A stretch of 64,000 nucleotides of DNA from Calothrix sp. NIES-4105 (GCF_002368415.1 NZ_AP018290.1:8981717-9045716); one strand, 5' to 3'; counted from the stretch's first letter, positions 34,868-45,013 are shown. Translations and numbers: made by a program. Notes: a model not told the origin generated them from the letters alone.

Positions 34868-37800
34868 ATGCAGCAAACTAACACCACAGGATTTAGTATT
34901 AGCGCAATTTCGATTCGTCAGCATATCGGTACGCTGATGTTGACGCTAGCGGTAATTGTAATGGGTGTCTTTTTCATCCTAAAGTTGCCAGTAGATTTAC
35001 TACCTTCGATTACTTATCCCCGGATTGGTATTAATATTACGGCGCCTGGAATATCACCAGAGGTGGCAATTGATGAAGTAACAAGACCTCTGGAAGAAGC
35101 TTTTGCAGCAACAGAAGGAGTGGTACAAATATTCTCGCAAACGCGCGAAGGACAAATAAATTTGAATTTGTTCTTTCAACCAGGGGGTAATATTGACCAA
35201 GCTTTGAATGATGCGACTGCTGCTTTTAACCGCGCGCGAAGCAATTTACCCGACACTATTGAAGAACCGCGCATTTTTAAAGTTGACCCTTCGCAGTTAC
35301 CTGTTTATGAATTTGCTTTGACTTCACCTAAATTGGAAGCAGTTCAGTTGCGCGTGTTTGCCGAAGAAGAACTCGCACGTGAACTTAGTGTAGTACCAGG
35401 AGTTGCAGGGGTTGATGTATCGGGTGGAGTTCAAGAAGAGGTTAATGTCAATATTGATTTGGATAGGTTGCAAGCGGTGGGTGTTGGTTTGACTGATGTC
35501 TTAGATGAATTGCAAAACCGTAACCAAGATATTTCTGGCGGTAGAATATTTGGTCAAAATTCTGAACCTCTTACCCGTACAGTTGGACGTTTCCAAACGG
35601 CTGATGAAATTCGTGATCTTTCCTTTGAAGTTTCTTCTGCTGCTTCTAATTCTTCAAATTCAACTTCAACTTCAACTTCAACTCCAAATAGACGTGTTTA
35701 TCTCCGTGACTTTGCTTCTGTTATTGATGGTACAGAGAACCAACGATTATTTGCTTTACTAAATAAACAACCAGCAGTAAAAGTCAGTATTCAAAAGCAA
35801 CCGGATGCTAACACTATTAATGTTGTAGATGGTGTCAAGAAGCGATTGAATGAACTGAGGCAGTCAGGGTTGGTACCGCAGGAAATGACGCTGACGGCAA
35901 CATTAGATGAGTCCAAGTTTATTAGTAATTCGATTTCTAATGTTACTAGTTCTGGATTAATTGGCGCCGGTTTAGCTGCTTTAGCTGTTTTACTATTTCT
36001 CGGTTCGCTACGCCAAACTTTTATTATTGTTATGGCTATTCCCCTTGCGACTCTTGCAGCAATTATTTTCATGGGGTTATTTGGTTTATCTATAAATGTA
36101 TTCAGCTTGGGTGGTTTGGCACTAGGTGTGGGTATTGTTGTTGATAACTCAATTGTGATGTTAGAAAACATTGCTGAGGGGGCAGGTGTAACTCCTGGTA
36201 AAGACAGCAAAAGCCGCTTGAATCAACAGGAAATGATAAATCAAGCCCAGAAAAGTAGTAGCGAAGTTGAGTCGGCACTGATTGCTTCTACAAGTACTAA
36301 CTTAGTCGCTGTGTTACCGTTTTTACTTATTGGTGGATTTATTTCACTGTTGTTTAATGAGTTGATATTGACAATTACTTTTTCTGTTGCAGCTTCAATT
36401 TTGATTGCTGTAACGGTAGTACCAATGTTAACTTCGCGATTGTTGGCTTGGCGCCTTTCTAGCGGAGTAGGAAAATTTTGGTTTTTGCGCGAATTTAATC
36501 GTCGCTTTGAAGGTGCAACCAGTGGATATGGTGGTTTCTTAAATAAGGTGTTGCGCTACCGTTTGTTAGCTGTCGGACTTGCTATTTTGCTTTTCGGTGG
36601 TGGTAGTTTATGGATGGCGCCACAAATTCCTCAAGAAATTTTACCTCGTATCAATACTGGACAAGCAAATTTAAATGCTCAGTTTCCTCCCGGTACTCCT
36701 TTGGAAACTAACCGTAAGGTAATGACCGCAGTTGATGACATTTTAACTAAACAGCCTGAAACTGAATATGTGTTTTCTACTGTAGGTGGAGCATTATTTG
36801 GTAGTAACACCAGCGAAAACCCATTACGAAGCTCAAGCACTATTACCCTGAAAGCGGGAACAGATGTAGAAGCGTATGCTGAAAAAGTTACTAAAGAATT
36901 TAACAAATTAAACTTAGCGGGTATTCGTCTCCGTGTTGCACCCGGTCAAGTTCGAGGTTTGATACTTAGTAACTCACCCGTTCGTGGCGCCGATGTTGAT
37001 GTGATACTTCAAGGCAATGATGAGCGAAGTTTGCAACAAGCTGGTCAACAAGTTTTAAGGGCTTTAGAAGAAAAAGTGCAAGCCGCTCGATTCCGTCCTG
37101 ATGCTGACGCACGTCAACCAGAAATTCAAATCCGTCCTGACTGGGAAAGAGTCGCTGCTTTAGGATTAACAACTACAGATATTGGCAACACAATTCAAAC
37201 TGCAATTGAAGGTAGTACTCCAACTCAGTTACAACGCGGCAACCGTCTAGTTGATGTTAGAGTGCAATTAGATGAAGAATCTATTACAAATGGCTCACAA
37301 TTAGAAAGAATACCTTTATTTACTGATAGTAATCGCCAAGTTCGCCTTAGCGATGTTGCCCAAATAGTCGAAGGTCAGGCTCCAGGAGAAATTCAGCGTA
37401 TTAATCAACGTCAGGTGTTCTTAATCGCTGGTAACTTGAGTGAAGGTGCCAGTCTTAGTGATGCGATTACCCAAGTTAATCAAGTAATTAGTAACCTCAA
37501 ATTACCACAAGGCGTGACAATTTTACCTAGTGCAGCGGTTGAATCAAATCGACAATTGCAAAGTTCGCTTGGAATATTAGGAGGATTAGCTGCATTTCTC
37601 GTATTTGTGGTGATGGCAGTACAGTACAACTCGCTCATCGACCCGCTAGTAATTATGTTCACAATTCCACTCGCTTTAGCTGGGGGAATTTTCGGTCTTT
37701 ATATTACCAAAACTGCTATTGGCGCCACAGTTATAGTTGGAGCAGTCTTACTAGTTGGTATTGTTGTAAACAATGCCATCATTATGGTTGAACTTGCGAA

Positions 37801-38113
37801 TCAACTTAGGGAACAAAAAGGTATCAACCGTCGAACTGCAATATTAGAAGCTGCACCACAACGTTTACGTCCAGTCTTAATGACTACAATTACCACTGTA
37901 TTGGGTATGTTTCCACTGGCTTTAGGAATTGGTGAAGGTTCTGAATTTTTACAACCTTTAGGTGTAGTTGTGTTTTCAGGGTTATCTTTAGCAACGGTAC
38001 TAACGCTGTTTATTATTCCTTGCTTCTATGTAATGCTGCATGATTTTTTTGGGTTACGCTGGGCAAAGCCGATTTTATCTCGATTGGGGGTATCGAAGAA
38101 ATATTTTGGCTAG
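34868..38113 (+). CDS. RND-family efflux permease (AcrB/HAE-1 type)
   Basis: 1081 residues with the RND plan: an N-terminal helix (IGTLMLTLAVIVMGVFFIL), two large periplasmic loops (about 40-340 and 570-870) and eleven further helices. Typical motifs include GGLALGVGIVVDNSIVMLEN and, in the second half, VGIVVNNAIIMVELAN. It is a proton-driven exporter for drugs, lipids or metals; the substrate is not readable. It is the second gene of the adaptor-pump pair. Its last 101 bp overlap, tail to tail, the glycosyltransferase on the other strand. Confidence 0.95.
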   Translation: MQQTNTTGFSISAISIRQHIGTLMLTLAVIVMGVFFILKLPVDLLPSITYPRIGINITAPGISPEVAIDEVTRPLEEAFAATEGVVQIFSQTREGQINLNLFFQPGGNIDQALNDATAAFNRARSNLPDTIEEPRIFKVDPSQLPVYEFALTSPKLEAVQLRVFAEEELARELSVVPGVAGVDVSGGVQEEVNVNIDLDRLQAVGVGLTDVLDELQNRNQDISGGRIFGQNSEPLTRTVGRFQTADEIRDLSFEVSSAASNSSNSTSTSTSTPNRRVYLRDFASVIDGTENQRLFALLNKQPAVKVSIQKQPDANTINVVDGVKKRLNELRQSGLVPQEMTLTATLDESKFISNSISNVTSSGLIGAGLAALAVLLFLGSLRQTFIIVMAIPLATLAAIIFMGLFGLSINVFSLGGLALGVGIVVDNSIVMLENIAEGAGVTPGKDSKSRLNQQEMINQAQKSSSEVESALIASTSTNLVAVLPFLLIGGFISLLFNELILTITFSVAASILIAVTVVPMLTSRLLAWRLSSGVGKFWFLREFNRRFEGATSGYGGFLNKVLRYRLLAVGLAILLFGGGSLWMAPQIPQEILPRINTGQANLNAQFPPGTPLETNRKVMTAVDDILTKQPETEYVFSTVGGALFGSNTSENPLRSSSTITLKAGTDVEAYAEKVTKEFNKLNLAGIRLRVAPGQVRGLILSNSPVRGADVDVILQGNDERSLQQAGQQVLRALEEKVQAARFRPDADARQPEIQIRPDWERVAALGLTTTDIGNTIQTAIEGSTPTQLQRGNRLVDVRVQLDEESITNGSQLERIPLFTDSNRQVRLSDVAQIVEGQAPGEIQRINQRQVFLIAGNLSEGASLSDAITQVNQVISNLKLPQGVTILPSAAVESNRQLQSSLGILGGLAAFLVFVVMAVQYNSLIDPLVIMFTIPLALAGGIFGLYITKTAIGATVIVGAVLLVGIVVNNAIIMVELANQLREQKGINRRTAILEAAPQRLRPVLMTTITTVLGMFPLALGIGEGSEFLQPLGVVVFSGLSLATVLTLFIIPCFYVMLHDFFGLRWAKPILSRLGVSKKYFG

Positions 38114-39167
38114 TGCATAAAAGTAATTCACGATAGACAGACAACGTTTCTTGATTTACCCGTTCCACACTTAACCATTCTAAATTTGAACCCGCGCGGT
38201 CTTTCCATGTTTGGAGTGTGTCAGCATCACTTAATAGTTTTGATAATGCTGAAGCCAAAGCGTCACTATTTTTAGCTGGTACTAATATACCAGCTTGTCC
38301 AGAATCTAATGTTTGAGAAATACCATCAACATCCGAGGCAATAATCGCACAATTTGCTTCGCGCGCTTCGGCAATCGCTAGTCCAAACGATTCGTAGTAA
38401 GATGCCAACACAAAAATATCTGAAGATAATAAGTAACGTTGTGGTTGAGGTTGAAATCCTTCAAAGTGGATTCTAGATGCAACCGCACTCTTCATTGCTA
38501 TTGTTTCAAACAATTTCTTATCTGGACCATCACCGACTATATATAGATGTGCCAAGGGAAAATCAAAGGCAATTTTTTCAAACGCTTTAATTAGTTCTTT
38601 AATTCCTTTACGTTTGTACATCCCAGCGACAGTTGTAATTGCTGGACGCTGCAAAGCAAGTGGTAAATAAGTTTTTATTGGTGTGCGCGGACTACCTAGT
38701 GTTCCATTCGACACGACTCTTAACTTGGACAAGGGAATACCTCGTCTTTGCATACTGTTTGCAACTGCTTGACTGACCGCAATTACACGGTCTGCTAAAC
38801 CCATTAATATGGCACTACGCTGAAATTCATTATGCACAGTAGATACAAGCACATAACGACGCGCGCGGTGCAGAAAACCTAACACCACTCCTGTCATCAT
38901 GTGAGCATGAACTATATCTGGCTCAAAGTCAGCAATTATTTCTCGGTAGCGAATACAAGCTTTAATAGTATTTACTGGAGTCCGATTTAAATTTAATGTG
39001 TAATGCTTTACACCAAATCCATCGAGTAATATCTCATACTCTCCACCGCTTGATATGACAGCTACTTGATAACCAGTCTTGGCTTGCAGACAGGCTAAAT
39101 CAATAGCGACGTTTACTATCCCGTTACCAATCTTTTGAACGTGGTTTAAGACATGTACTATTCGCAT
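38013..39167 (-). CDS. GT4-type glycosyltransferase
   Basis: 384 residues of GT-B fold: N-terminal domain with HVLNHVQKIGNGIVNVAIDLA and VHAHMMTGVV, and a C-terminal Glycos_transf_1 domain with VAGMYKRKGIKELIKAFEKI and the E-x7-E motif ASYYESFGLAIAEA. The last 33 or so residues (from SQNISSIPPIEIK) lie antisense to the RND gene and look unlike the family, so the native stop was probably lost. It probably works with the adjacent GT2 on surface polysaccharide. Confidence 0.9.
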   Translation of the reverse strand: MRIVHVLNHVQKIGNGIVNVAIDLACLQAKTGYQVAVISSGGEYEILLDGFGVKHYTLNLNRTPVNTIKACIRYREIIADFEPDIVHAHMMTGVVLGFLHRARRYVLVSTVHNEFQRSAILMGLADRVIAVSQAVANSMQRRGIPLSKLRVVSNGTLGSPRTPIKTYLPLALQRPAITTVAGMYKRKGIKELIKAFEKIAFDFPLAHLYIVGDGPDKKLFETIAMKSAVASRIHFEGFQPQPQRYLLSSDIFVLASYYESFGLAIAEAREANCAIIASDVDGISQTLDSGQAGILVPAKNSDALASALSKLLSDADTLQTWKDRAGSNLEWLSVERVNQETLSVYRELLLCTSQNISSIPPIEIKSALPSVTQKNHAALHRSKE

Positions 39168-39374
39168 GAGCAGTATATTTAATTATTGTGCAAGGAATGT
39201 GTTATTTTAGCTTCTTTATCCACAATATTACTTATGGACTTTCGTATTTGATGTTACCAAATATCTTTATTTGTTAATGAAATTAATTGTTATGATTTTA
39301 CAAAGTTTTCGTACTATTTGGATGAATAAATTAGCTTAAGGGTAAGTTAAGTTTTGATTATTTTAATATTAAGA

Positions 39375-40337
39375 TTATTGTATTAAAATATGCTTGCGTA
39401 TATGGGAATTTTGATGGCGCCAGCGTCGAACTAAGAAGGCACTGATTAATAACCACCAAGCTCTCAAAGACAAAATTGATGGCTCAAATATTTTGAAGAC
39501 GCTCTTGATGTTTTTATCTTTGAGTGCTACGAGCATCCAATGCAGTTTGAGATAACTTCGCATATCTTCTAGCTTAGGAATCTTTCCGCTGTGAGTAGCA
39601 TTAACCAAAGCGTAAATTTTTTCTTTCATTAATATATTTGTATCGAGTCGCTGCTTAAAAGCAATTTTTTGGTCATACCCCCCACTCCAATGAGTCCGAA
39701 AGGCAAGACATTGATTTAAAAAAATCGCATCCCCAAACTGACTAATCCGAATCCATGAGTCTATATCATCGCAACTCGTCATATTAATGTCCCACCCTCC
39801 CGACTCTAAAAAAGCTTGGCGCCTGCAAGCTACTTGTACTGGTGTACCAAATGGGATAATTTCTAGCAACATACCATAATGAATGTCAGCTTGGGGTATG
39901 CAATATGCTTTACCTGGACCTAATTGTGGAGTCCGACTGATTTCGATGCCATTTGGGTCTACTTGAGCGGCAACACAAGAGCAAATTGCTGCATCTTCTT
40001 GAAGCATAATTGCTTTTGTCATTTCTTCTAAACAGTTGGGCGCCAAGTAGTCGTCGTCATCCAAAAACTTAATCCAATCTCCGCTACTTTTCTCGACACC
40101 AATATTTACTGTAGCAGCATGTCCTAAGTTTTTAGAGTTGCGATGGTAAACTAAGCGAAAATCTTCGCGTGCGTACATTTGTTTATATAAAGTTTCTACA
40201 AATTCCTGTGTTCCATCAATAGAACAATCATCGACAACCACAACTTCACATTGCACAGTTTGCTGTAAAGCTGAAGTTACAGCTCTTTGTAGCAATTCCA
40301 AACGGTTATACGTTGTGATGACGACACTAAATTTCAT
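39375..40337 (-). CDS. GT2 family glycosyltransferase
   Basis: 320 residues with the GT-A signature: FSVVITTYNRLELLQRAVTS at the N-terminus, VVVDDCSIDGT (nucleotide-sugar Asp) and WIKFLDDDDYL (DxD-type metal motif). It probably transfers a sugar during cell-surface glycan synthesis. It is the first gene of a two-gene glycosyltransferase set; 207 AT-rich bases separate it from the GT4 gene. Confidence 0.92.
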   Translation of the reverse strand: MKFSVVITTYNRLELLQRAVTSALQQTVQCEVVVVDDCSIDGTQEFVETLYKQMYAREDFRLVYHRNSKNLGHAATVNIGVEKSSGDWIKFLDDDDYLAPNCLEEMTKAIMLQEDAAICSCVAAQVDPNGIEISRTPQLGPGKAYCIPQADIHYGMLLEIIPFGTPVQVACRRQAFLESGGWDINMTSCDDIDSWIRISQFGDAIFLNQCLAFRTHWSGGYDQKIAFKQRLDTNILMKEKIYALVNATHSGKIPKLEDMRSYLKLHWMLVALKDKNIKSVFKIFEPSILSLRAWWLLISAFLVRRWRHQNSHIRKHILIQ

Positions 40338-40541
40338 AGACCGAACACTTGCCTCATATTGTCATTTATTACACATTTCTATTGCAATTATTTCACTACC
40401 GGATAGTCGCTTGTCCAGTTATGTTAATTGTGCCCAGATGATAATGGTTACATACACGTCTTGACAAAATATCAAATCGGATGCCGAATTTTTGATCTAT
40501 TCTGTAATAGAAACTATTCATCCCTAAACGGAGAAAAAACG

Positions 40542-41966
40542 GTGAAGTTGCAGCGACCTATATTAGTAGGAGGACTGGGACTGTCCTTCGCGTTATGGCT
40601 GTTTGATACCTTGCAAGACTCATTTGTCCAAATTGGTGAGTTCAGCTTGTTAGGTTTAGTCGCAGTTGGTGGTTCTTTGTGGCTATTCAAACCGCGTAGC
40701 AGTAAACCAGTATTGCAAGAAGAGTTACCTCGTGACCGCGCGACTGTAGAAAAAGCGATCTCTGATGCCGAAGTAGTTATCAACCAGTTAGCAGGCGCCT
40801 GTGATCAGGATGTAGAGACAAAAAACTTTGCCTTTCTACTCCAAAACCAAATCTCTAAATTACAGAACGAAATTGACTCCAAAGAGATTCAACTTGCTGT
40901 GACTGGTGGAAAATCTGTAGGTAAATCTACTCTTATTAAGACTTTACAGCAAAATGCATCTTCATTACCTGTAGCAACATTAAAAGAAACGGCGCCGTTA
41001 TTTATCGGGGCTTCTAACACTGATAATGAAGTTATAGCTGATACTGTAACATCCGATTACGTGTTATTTGTTACTAACGGTGATTTAACCGATACGGAAT
41101 ATCAAACGCTGACTGAGCTTAATGCTACGCCAGGTCGCGTTATGGTGGTCTTTAATAAACAAGACCAATACATCCCTGATGAACGTGAAAGTATCGTGTC
41201 GTCTTTGAAACAGCGCTTGCAATGTTCAGTTACTGCAACATCAGCTTCTCCTGTACCTATTAAAGTTCGTAAGCACAACGCTGATGGTACTACCAGTGAA
41301 TGGATGGAGCAATCGGCGCCTGATATACAGCAATTAACTACTCAGTTGAGTCAAGTTATAACTAGTAGTGGTCAACAGCTAATTTGGGGTACTACCGTTA
41401 GAAAAGCAAATTTTCTCAAAACTGAAGCCAAAACAGCATTAAATATAGTAAGGGAACGAAAAGCAAATCCAATTATTGAACAACATCAATGGATAGCTGC
41501 TGCTGCTGCCTTTGCCAACCCAGTACCCGCATTAGATATTTTGGCGACTGCTGCAATAAACGCGCAAATGGTCATAGACTTGGGTAGCGTGTACCAGCAA
41601 AAATTCTCCCTTGAACAAGCTAAAACTGTAGCAGCAGAAATGGGAGGGTTAATGCTTAAACTCGGTTTAGTCGAACTTTCGACGAAAGCTATAAGTACTG
41701 TACTCAAAACTAATGCTGTTACATACGCAGTTGGTGGTGTTATTCAAGGTGTTAGTGCAGCATACCTAACGCGCGTTGCTGGTTTAGCATTGGTTGAATA
41801 TCTCCAAGCGCAGGAAGTCTCTCTTGAAACTGGAAATGCTTTGAACTTGGACAAGTTACGTTCGATAATGCAAAATGTTTTTCAGCAAAATCAACAGGTG
41901 GCGTTATTACAAGGGTTTGTTAGTCAAGGTGTGAAGCGGTTAGTGCCTGCAAGTGAAGGTGTTTGA
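40542..41966 (+). CDS. DUF697-type GTPase-like membrane protein
   Basis: 474 residues from GTG 40542, chosen because GGAG (40530-40533) is 8 bases upstream; a longer frame to 40428 lacks a ribosome site. Two short hydrophobic segments (about 6-20 and 28-42) precede a P-loop domain with TGGKSVGKSTLIK (Walker A) and NKQD (G4). The C-terminal half is Ala-rich and hydrophobic, as in DUF697 (YcjF-like) proteins. The exact role is unknown. The stop TGA overlaps the first bases of a repeat element. Confidence 0.78.
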   Translation: MKLQRPILVGGLGLSFALWLFDTLQDSFVQIGEFSLLGLVAVGGSLWLFKPRSSKPVLQEELPRDRATVEKAISDAEVVINQLAGACDQDVETKNFAFLLQNQISKLQNEIDSKEIQLAVTGGKSVGKSTLIKTLQQNASSLPVATLKETAPLFIGASNTDNEVIADTVTSDYVLFVTNGDLTDTEYQTLTELNATPGRVMVVFNKQDQYIPDERESIVSSLKQRLQCSVTATSASPVPIKVRKHNADGTTSEWMEQSAPDIQQLTTQLSQVITSSGQQLIWGTTVRKANFLKTEAKTALNIVRERKANPIIEQHQWIAAAAAFANPVPALDILATAAINAQMVIDLGSVYQQKFSLEQAKTVAAEMGGLMLKLGLVELSTKAISTVLKTNAVTYAVGGVIQGVSAAYLTRVAGLALVEYLQAQEVSLETGNALNLDKLRSIMQNVFQQNQQVALLQGFVSQGVKRLVPASEGV

Positions 41967-42157
41967 TCCCCCCCAACCCCCCTTACTAAGGCAGAGCGTG
42001 TACACGCAAGTCTCTCTTTCTTCTCTTTCTTTGTGTCCTTCGTGCCTTTGTGGTTCTTTAAAGAGATAAACCACTTTGAACACAAAGAACACACTCGTGG
42101 GGAAAGAAGAGGGTTATTAAAGATGTGTGTACAGCCTAGCATAGGGAAGGGGGGGAG
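41965..42157. mobile_element. Composite MITE-like repeat, copy C
   Basis: About 193 bp from GATCCCCCCCAACCCCCC to GGGAAGGGGGGGAG, with inner GTGTACACGCA/TGTGTGTACA and the core CTTTGTGTCCTTCGTGCC. It begins within the stop codon of the DUF697 gene. Confidence 0.85.
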
Positions 42158-42190
42158 TAAGAGTTTGTATTATAGAGAGAAGTTTGGTGA

Positions 42191-43306
42191 ATGACGCTTA
42201 AACCGAAAATATTTTCTTTTTTTGCTGGTTCTGGTTTTTTAGATTTAGGATTTGAGGCTAGTGGTTATGATGTTGTTTATGTCAGCGAGATTTTTAAGCC
42301 TTTTATGGCAGCATATAAATACTCGCGCGTCAATCTAAATTTACCTTTGCCTGAATATGGATATCATGATGGGGAAGATGGTGATGTTAATAGGCTTATA
42401 TCACACGCTAATTATTTAAAGAGCGTTGTCAAGGATTGCCGCGCGGATGATAGAAATATAATTGGATTTATTGGTGGCCCTCCATGTCCTGATTTTGCAG
42501 TGGGTGGTAAAAATCGAGGTTGTTCAGGCTCTAATGGTAAGCTTAGTAGTTCGTATGTTGAATTGATTTGTCAACAGCAGCCTGATTTTTTTGTATTTGA
42601 AAATGTTAAAGGATTGTGGAAGACGCAAAAGCATCGTTTGTTTTATGATGCGCTTAAAGCTTTATTGCAGCAAGCTGGTTATATATTGACTGAGCGCTTG
42701 ATTAATGCTGTTGAGTATGGTGTACCGCAAGATAGACAGCGAATTATATTAATTGGTTTTCATTCTAGTTATTTAAATATAAACGAAGATAGGATTAAAA
42801 ATTTCCCTTGGCTTAATTATATTTTATATTCTCAAGATACTGTTTTTGCTTATCCTTGGAGTCAGTCGGCGCCGTTTGTTGCAGATTCTAGTTTTCCTTG
42901 TCCAGAAAAAATTCCTCAAGAACTAACCGTTGAATACTGGTTTAATAAAAATAATGTCTTAAGTCATCCAAATTCATTACACCATTTTCAGCCTAAAGCT
43001 GGGTTAAAAAAGTTTGCGTCAATTGCTGAAGGTGATAATTCGAGAAAGTCTTTTAAACGCTTGCATCGTTGGCGTTATTCTCCAACCGCTTGTTATGGCA
43101 ATAATGAAGTTCATTTACACCCGTATAAACTTCGCCGTATATCTGTTGCTGAGGCGTTAGCAATTCAATCTTTACCGTCTAACTTTATCTTACCTGATAG
43201 TATGTCACTTACCAATATGTTTAAAACTATAGGTAACGGTGTGCCTTTTTTAGCTTCCAAAGCAATTGCTCAATCAATTCTTGATTTTATCCAAGGTTCC
43301 GTCTAA
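42191..43306 (+). CDS. C5-cytosine DNA methyltransferase, solitary
   Basis: 371 residues with the standard motif order: I FSFFAGSGFLDLGFE (8-22), IV GGPPCP with catalytic Cys99, VI ENVKGL (137-142), VIII QDRQRIILIG (180-189), IX RRISVAEALAIQSLP and X TIGNGVPFLASKAIA. The target-recognition region (about 200-300) is of ordinary size. No restriction endonuclease gene adjoins it: deoC follows and a repeat element precedes. An orphan regulatory or protective enzyme is likely. The target sequence cannot be deduced; GGCGCC is an interesting candidate because it is so abundant here. Confidence 0.95.
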   Translation: MTLKPKIFSFFAGSGFLDLGFEASGYDVVYVSEIFKPFMAAYKYSRVNLNLPLPEYGYHDGEDGDVNRLISHANYLKSVVKDCRADDRNIIGFIGGPPCPDFAVGGKNRGCSGSNGKLSSSYVELICQQQPDFFVFENVKGLWKTQKHRLFYDALKALLQQAGYILTERLINAVEYGVPQDRQRIILIGFHSSYLNINEDRIKNFPWLNYILYSQDTVFAYPWSQSAPFVADSSFPCPEKIPQELTVEYWFNKNNVLSHPNSLHHFQPKAGLKKFASIAEGDNSRKSFKRLHRWRYSPTACYGNNEVHLHPYKLRRISVAEALAIQSLPSNFILPDSMSLTNMFKTIGNGVPFLASKAIAQSILDFIQGSV

Positions 43307-43338
43307 GATACCCGACTTCTTAAAGAAGTCGGGTATCT
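43306..43338. terminator. Terminator after DNA methyltransferase
   Basis: AGATACCCGACTTCTT pairs perfectly with AAGAAGTCGGGTATCT (16 bp). The first base is the last base of the stop codon. The CCCGACTTC core also occurs near 33344, so it may be a dispersed palindrome used as a terminator. Confidence 0.85.
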
Positions 43339-43389
43339 TAGTGCAAAGTTTTGATAAGATTTAATAATATACAGATTATTGAAAACGTA

Positions 43390-44070
43390 ATGGCAGCAAG
43401 GTATTCAGATACAGAGTATTCGGACATTGATATTGCGCCATTTATCGACCATTCGCTGCTGGTACCGACGGCAACGCCAGATATGGTTACTCAATGGTGT
43501 GAGCAGGCTGATAGATATCGGTTTGCGTCAGTATGTGTATACCCTACTTACGTGAAGTTAGCGGCAGAACTCCTTCATAATAAAAAGCCTGTTGTTTGTA
43601 CTGTTATTGGTTTTCCTACAGGGTCAACAACTTCGGCTACCAAGCTATATGAAGCACAGGAAGCGGTGGAAAACGGCGCCACTGAGTTGGATGTTGTGTT
43701 AAATTTAGGCTGGTTGAAAGCAGGTAAAACCGATGATGTACACCGTGAAATTGCTGATATTTGTGAAGAAACAGAACAAACTGTTAAAGTAATATTAGAG
43801 ACTTCGTTACTCACGGATACTGAGAAACGCTTGGCTGCGGAAATTGCAATGGATGCAGGCGCCGCGTTTTTGAAGACGAGTACGGGGTGGAACGGGGGCG
43901 CCACTGTAGAGGATGTACGTCTTTTGAAAGAAGTTGCGCGAGATAGGGTAGGAATTAAAGCCTCAGGGGGTATTCGGACGTTACAAGCAGCCTTAGACTT
44001 AGTATTAGCGGGAGCAACTCGATTGGGAACTTCCCGCAGTGTGGAATTACTTAAAGGAGTAGCTAATTAG
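43390..44070 (+). CDS. deoC: Deoxyribose-phosphate aldolase
   Basis: 226 residues from ATG 43390. TIM-barrel aldolase motifs: [33 protein letters not shown], the Schiff-base lysine region [10 protein letters not shown] and [10 protein letters not shown]. It cleaves 2-deoxyribose-5-phosphate to glyceraldehyde-3-phosphate and acetaldehyde in deoxynucleoside catabolism. It ends 7 bases before recO, so the two are co-transcribed. Confidence 0.96.
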   Translation: MAARYSDTEYSDIDIAPFIDHSLLVPTATPDMVTQWCEQADRYRFASVCVYPTYVKLAAELLHNKKPVVCTVIGFPTGSTTSATKLYEAQEAVENGATELDVVLNLGWLKAGKTDDVHREIADICEETEQTVKVILETSLLTDTEKRLAAEIAMDAGAAFLKTSTGWNGGATVEDVRLLKEVARDRVGIKASGGIRTLQAALDLVLAGATRLGTSRSVELLKGVAN

Positions 44071-44077
44071 CCCAGTA

Positions 44078-45013
44078 ATGAGTAGAACCTACAAAGCAAC
44101 TGGTATTAATCTGAAAACTCAAGTATTTGGGGAATCGGATAGATTAGTAACTATTTTGACAAAAGAGTACGGTTTACTCACAGCCATTGCTCCAGGCGCA
44201 CGTAAGCACAACTCTAGTCTGGGCGGTAGAAGTGCAATGTTTGTAGTGAACGAAGTACTGATTGCCAAAGGACGGTCACTCGACAAAATTACACAAGCTT
44301 CGACTGTAAAATCATATCCGGGTTTGGCTAAAGATTTAGGAAAATTAGCCGCGAGTCAATACTTGGCCGAAATTGTTTTGTCTCAAGCTTTGAGCGAAAA
44401 CCCGCAAGAAGAACTATATGAATTACTTAACGAACATTTAGCCCGTTTAGAAAATGTCAGTAGTAATGACTCATTACAAGTGGTTCCATACCTTTGTCAT
44501 GCAGTGTTTCAATTTCTAGCTTTAGCTGGCTTTGCACCTGAAGTTGACGCTTGTTGTTTAACTCGGCGCCCAATAATAGCCGATTTTGGTGCCGCGCGTA
44601 ATCAAGTTGGATTCAGTGTTAATGCTGGTGGGACTATAAGTCTAGCTGCATGGGAAAAACTACGTTCACAAAACCAAACCCAACAGGAGGCGCCTTCGAC
44701 TGTACGTGAAGCAGGGGGAAGTTATATAGTCCCTAATACCGAATTGCCGCACGACACATACGAAACAATTCATCACTCTGTTGAATTACCTACCCTAACT
44801 AAGCGCCTAAATGCAACAGAATTATTTCTTTTTCAGCAGTTATCACAATTAGATATTTCTAACAGCGATGCTGTGCGAGATATTCAAGATAACAGTTGGT
44901 TATCTGTTGAGCAAGTATTGCGCCAATACGCTCAGTATCATTTAGGACGTTCAATCCGCTCTGCTGCCTTAATTGATTCTTATTTCGCCGCCAATTATGA
45001 TGCAACCGTCTGA
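44078..45013 (+). CDS. recO: DNA repair protein RecO
   Basis: 311 residues: OB-fold N-terminus ([29 protein letters not shown]), [18 protein letters not shown] and a helical C-terminal domain ending [14 protein letters not shown]. RecO loads RecA in the RecFOR pathway. An insertion around residues 185-230 makes it longer than E. coli RecO. It overlaps the start of the MFS gene by about 17 bases. Confidence 0.93.
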   Translation: MSRTYKATGINLKTQVFGESDRLVTILTKEYGLLTAIAPGARKHNSSLGGRSAMFVVNEVLIAKGRSLDKITQASTVKSYPGLAKDLGKLAASQYLAEIVLSQALSENPQEELYELLNEHLARLENVSSNDSLQVVPYLCHAVFQFLALAGFAPEVDACCLTRRPIIADFGAARNQVGFSVNAGGTISLAAWEKLRSQNQTQQEAPSTVREAGGSYIVPNTELPHDTYETIHHSVELPTLTKRLNATELFLFQQLSQLDISNSDAVRDIQDNSWLSVEQVLRQYAQYHLGRSIRSAALIDSYFAANYDATV

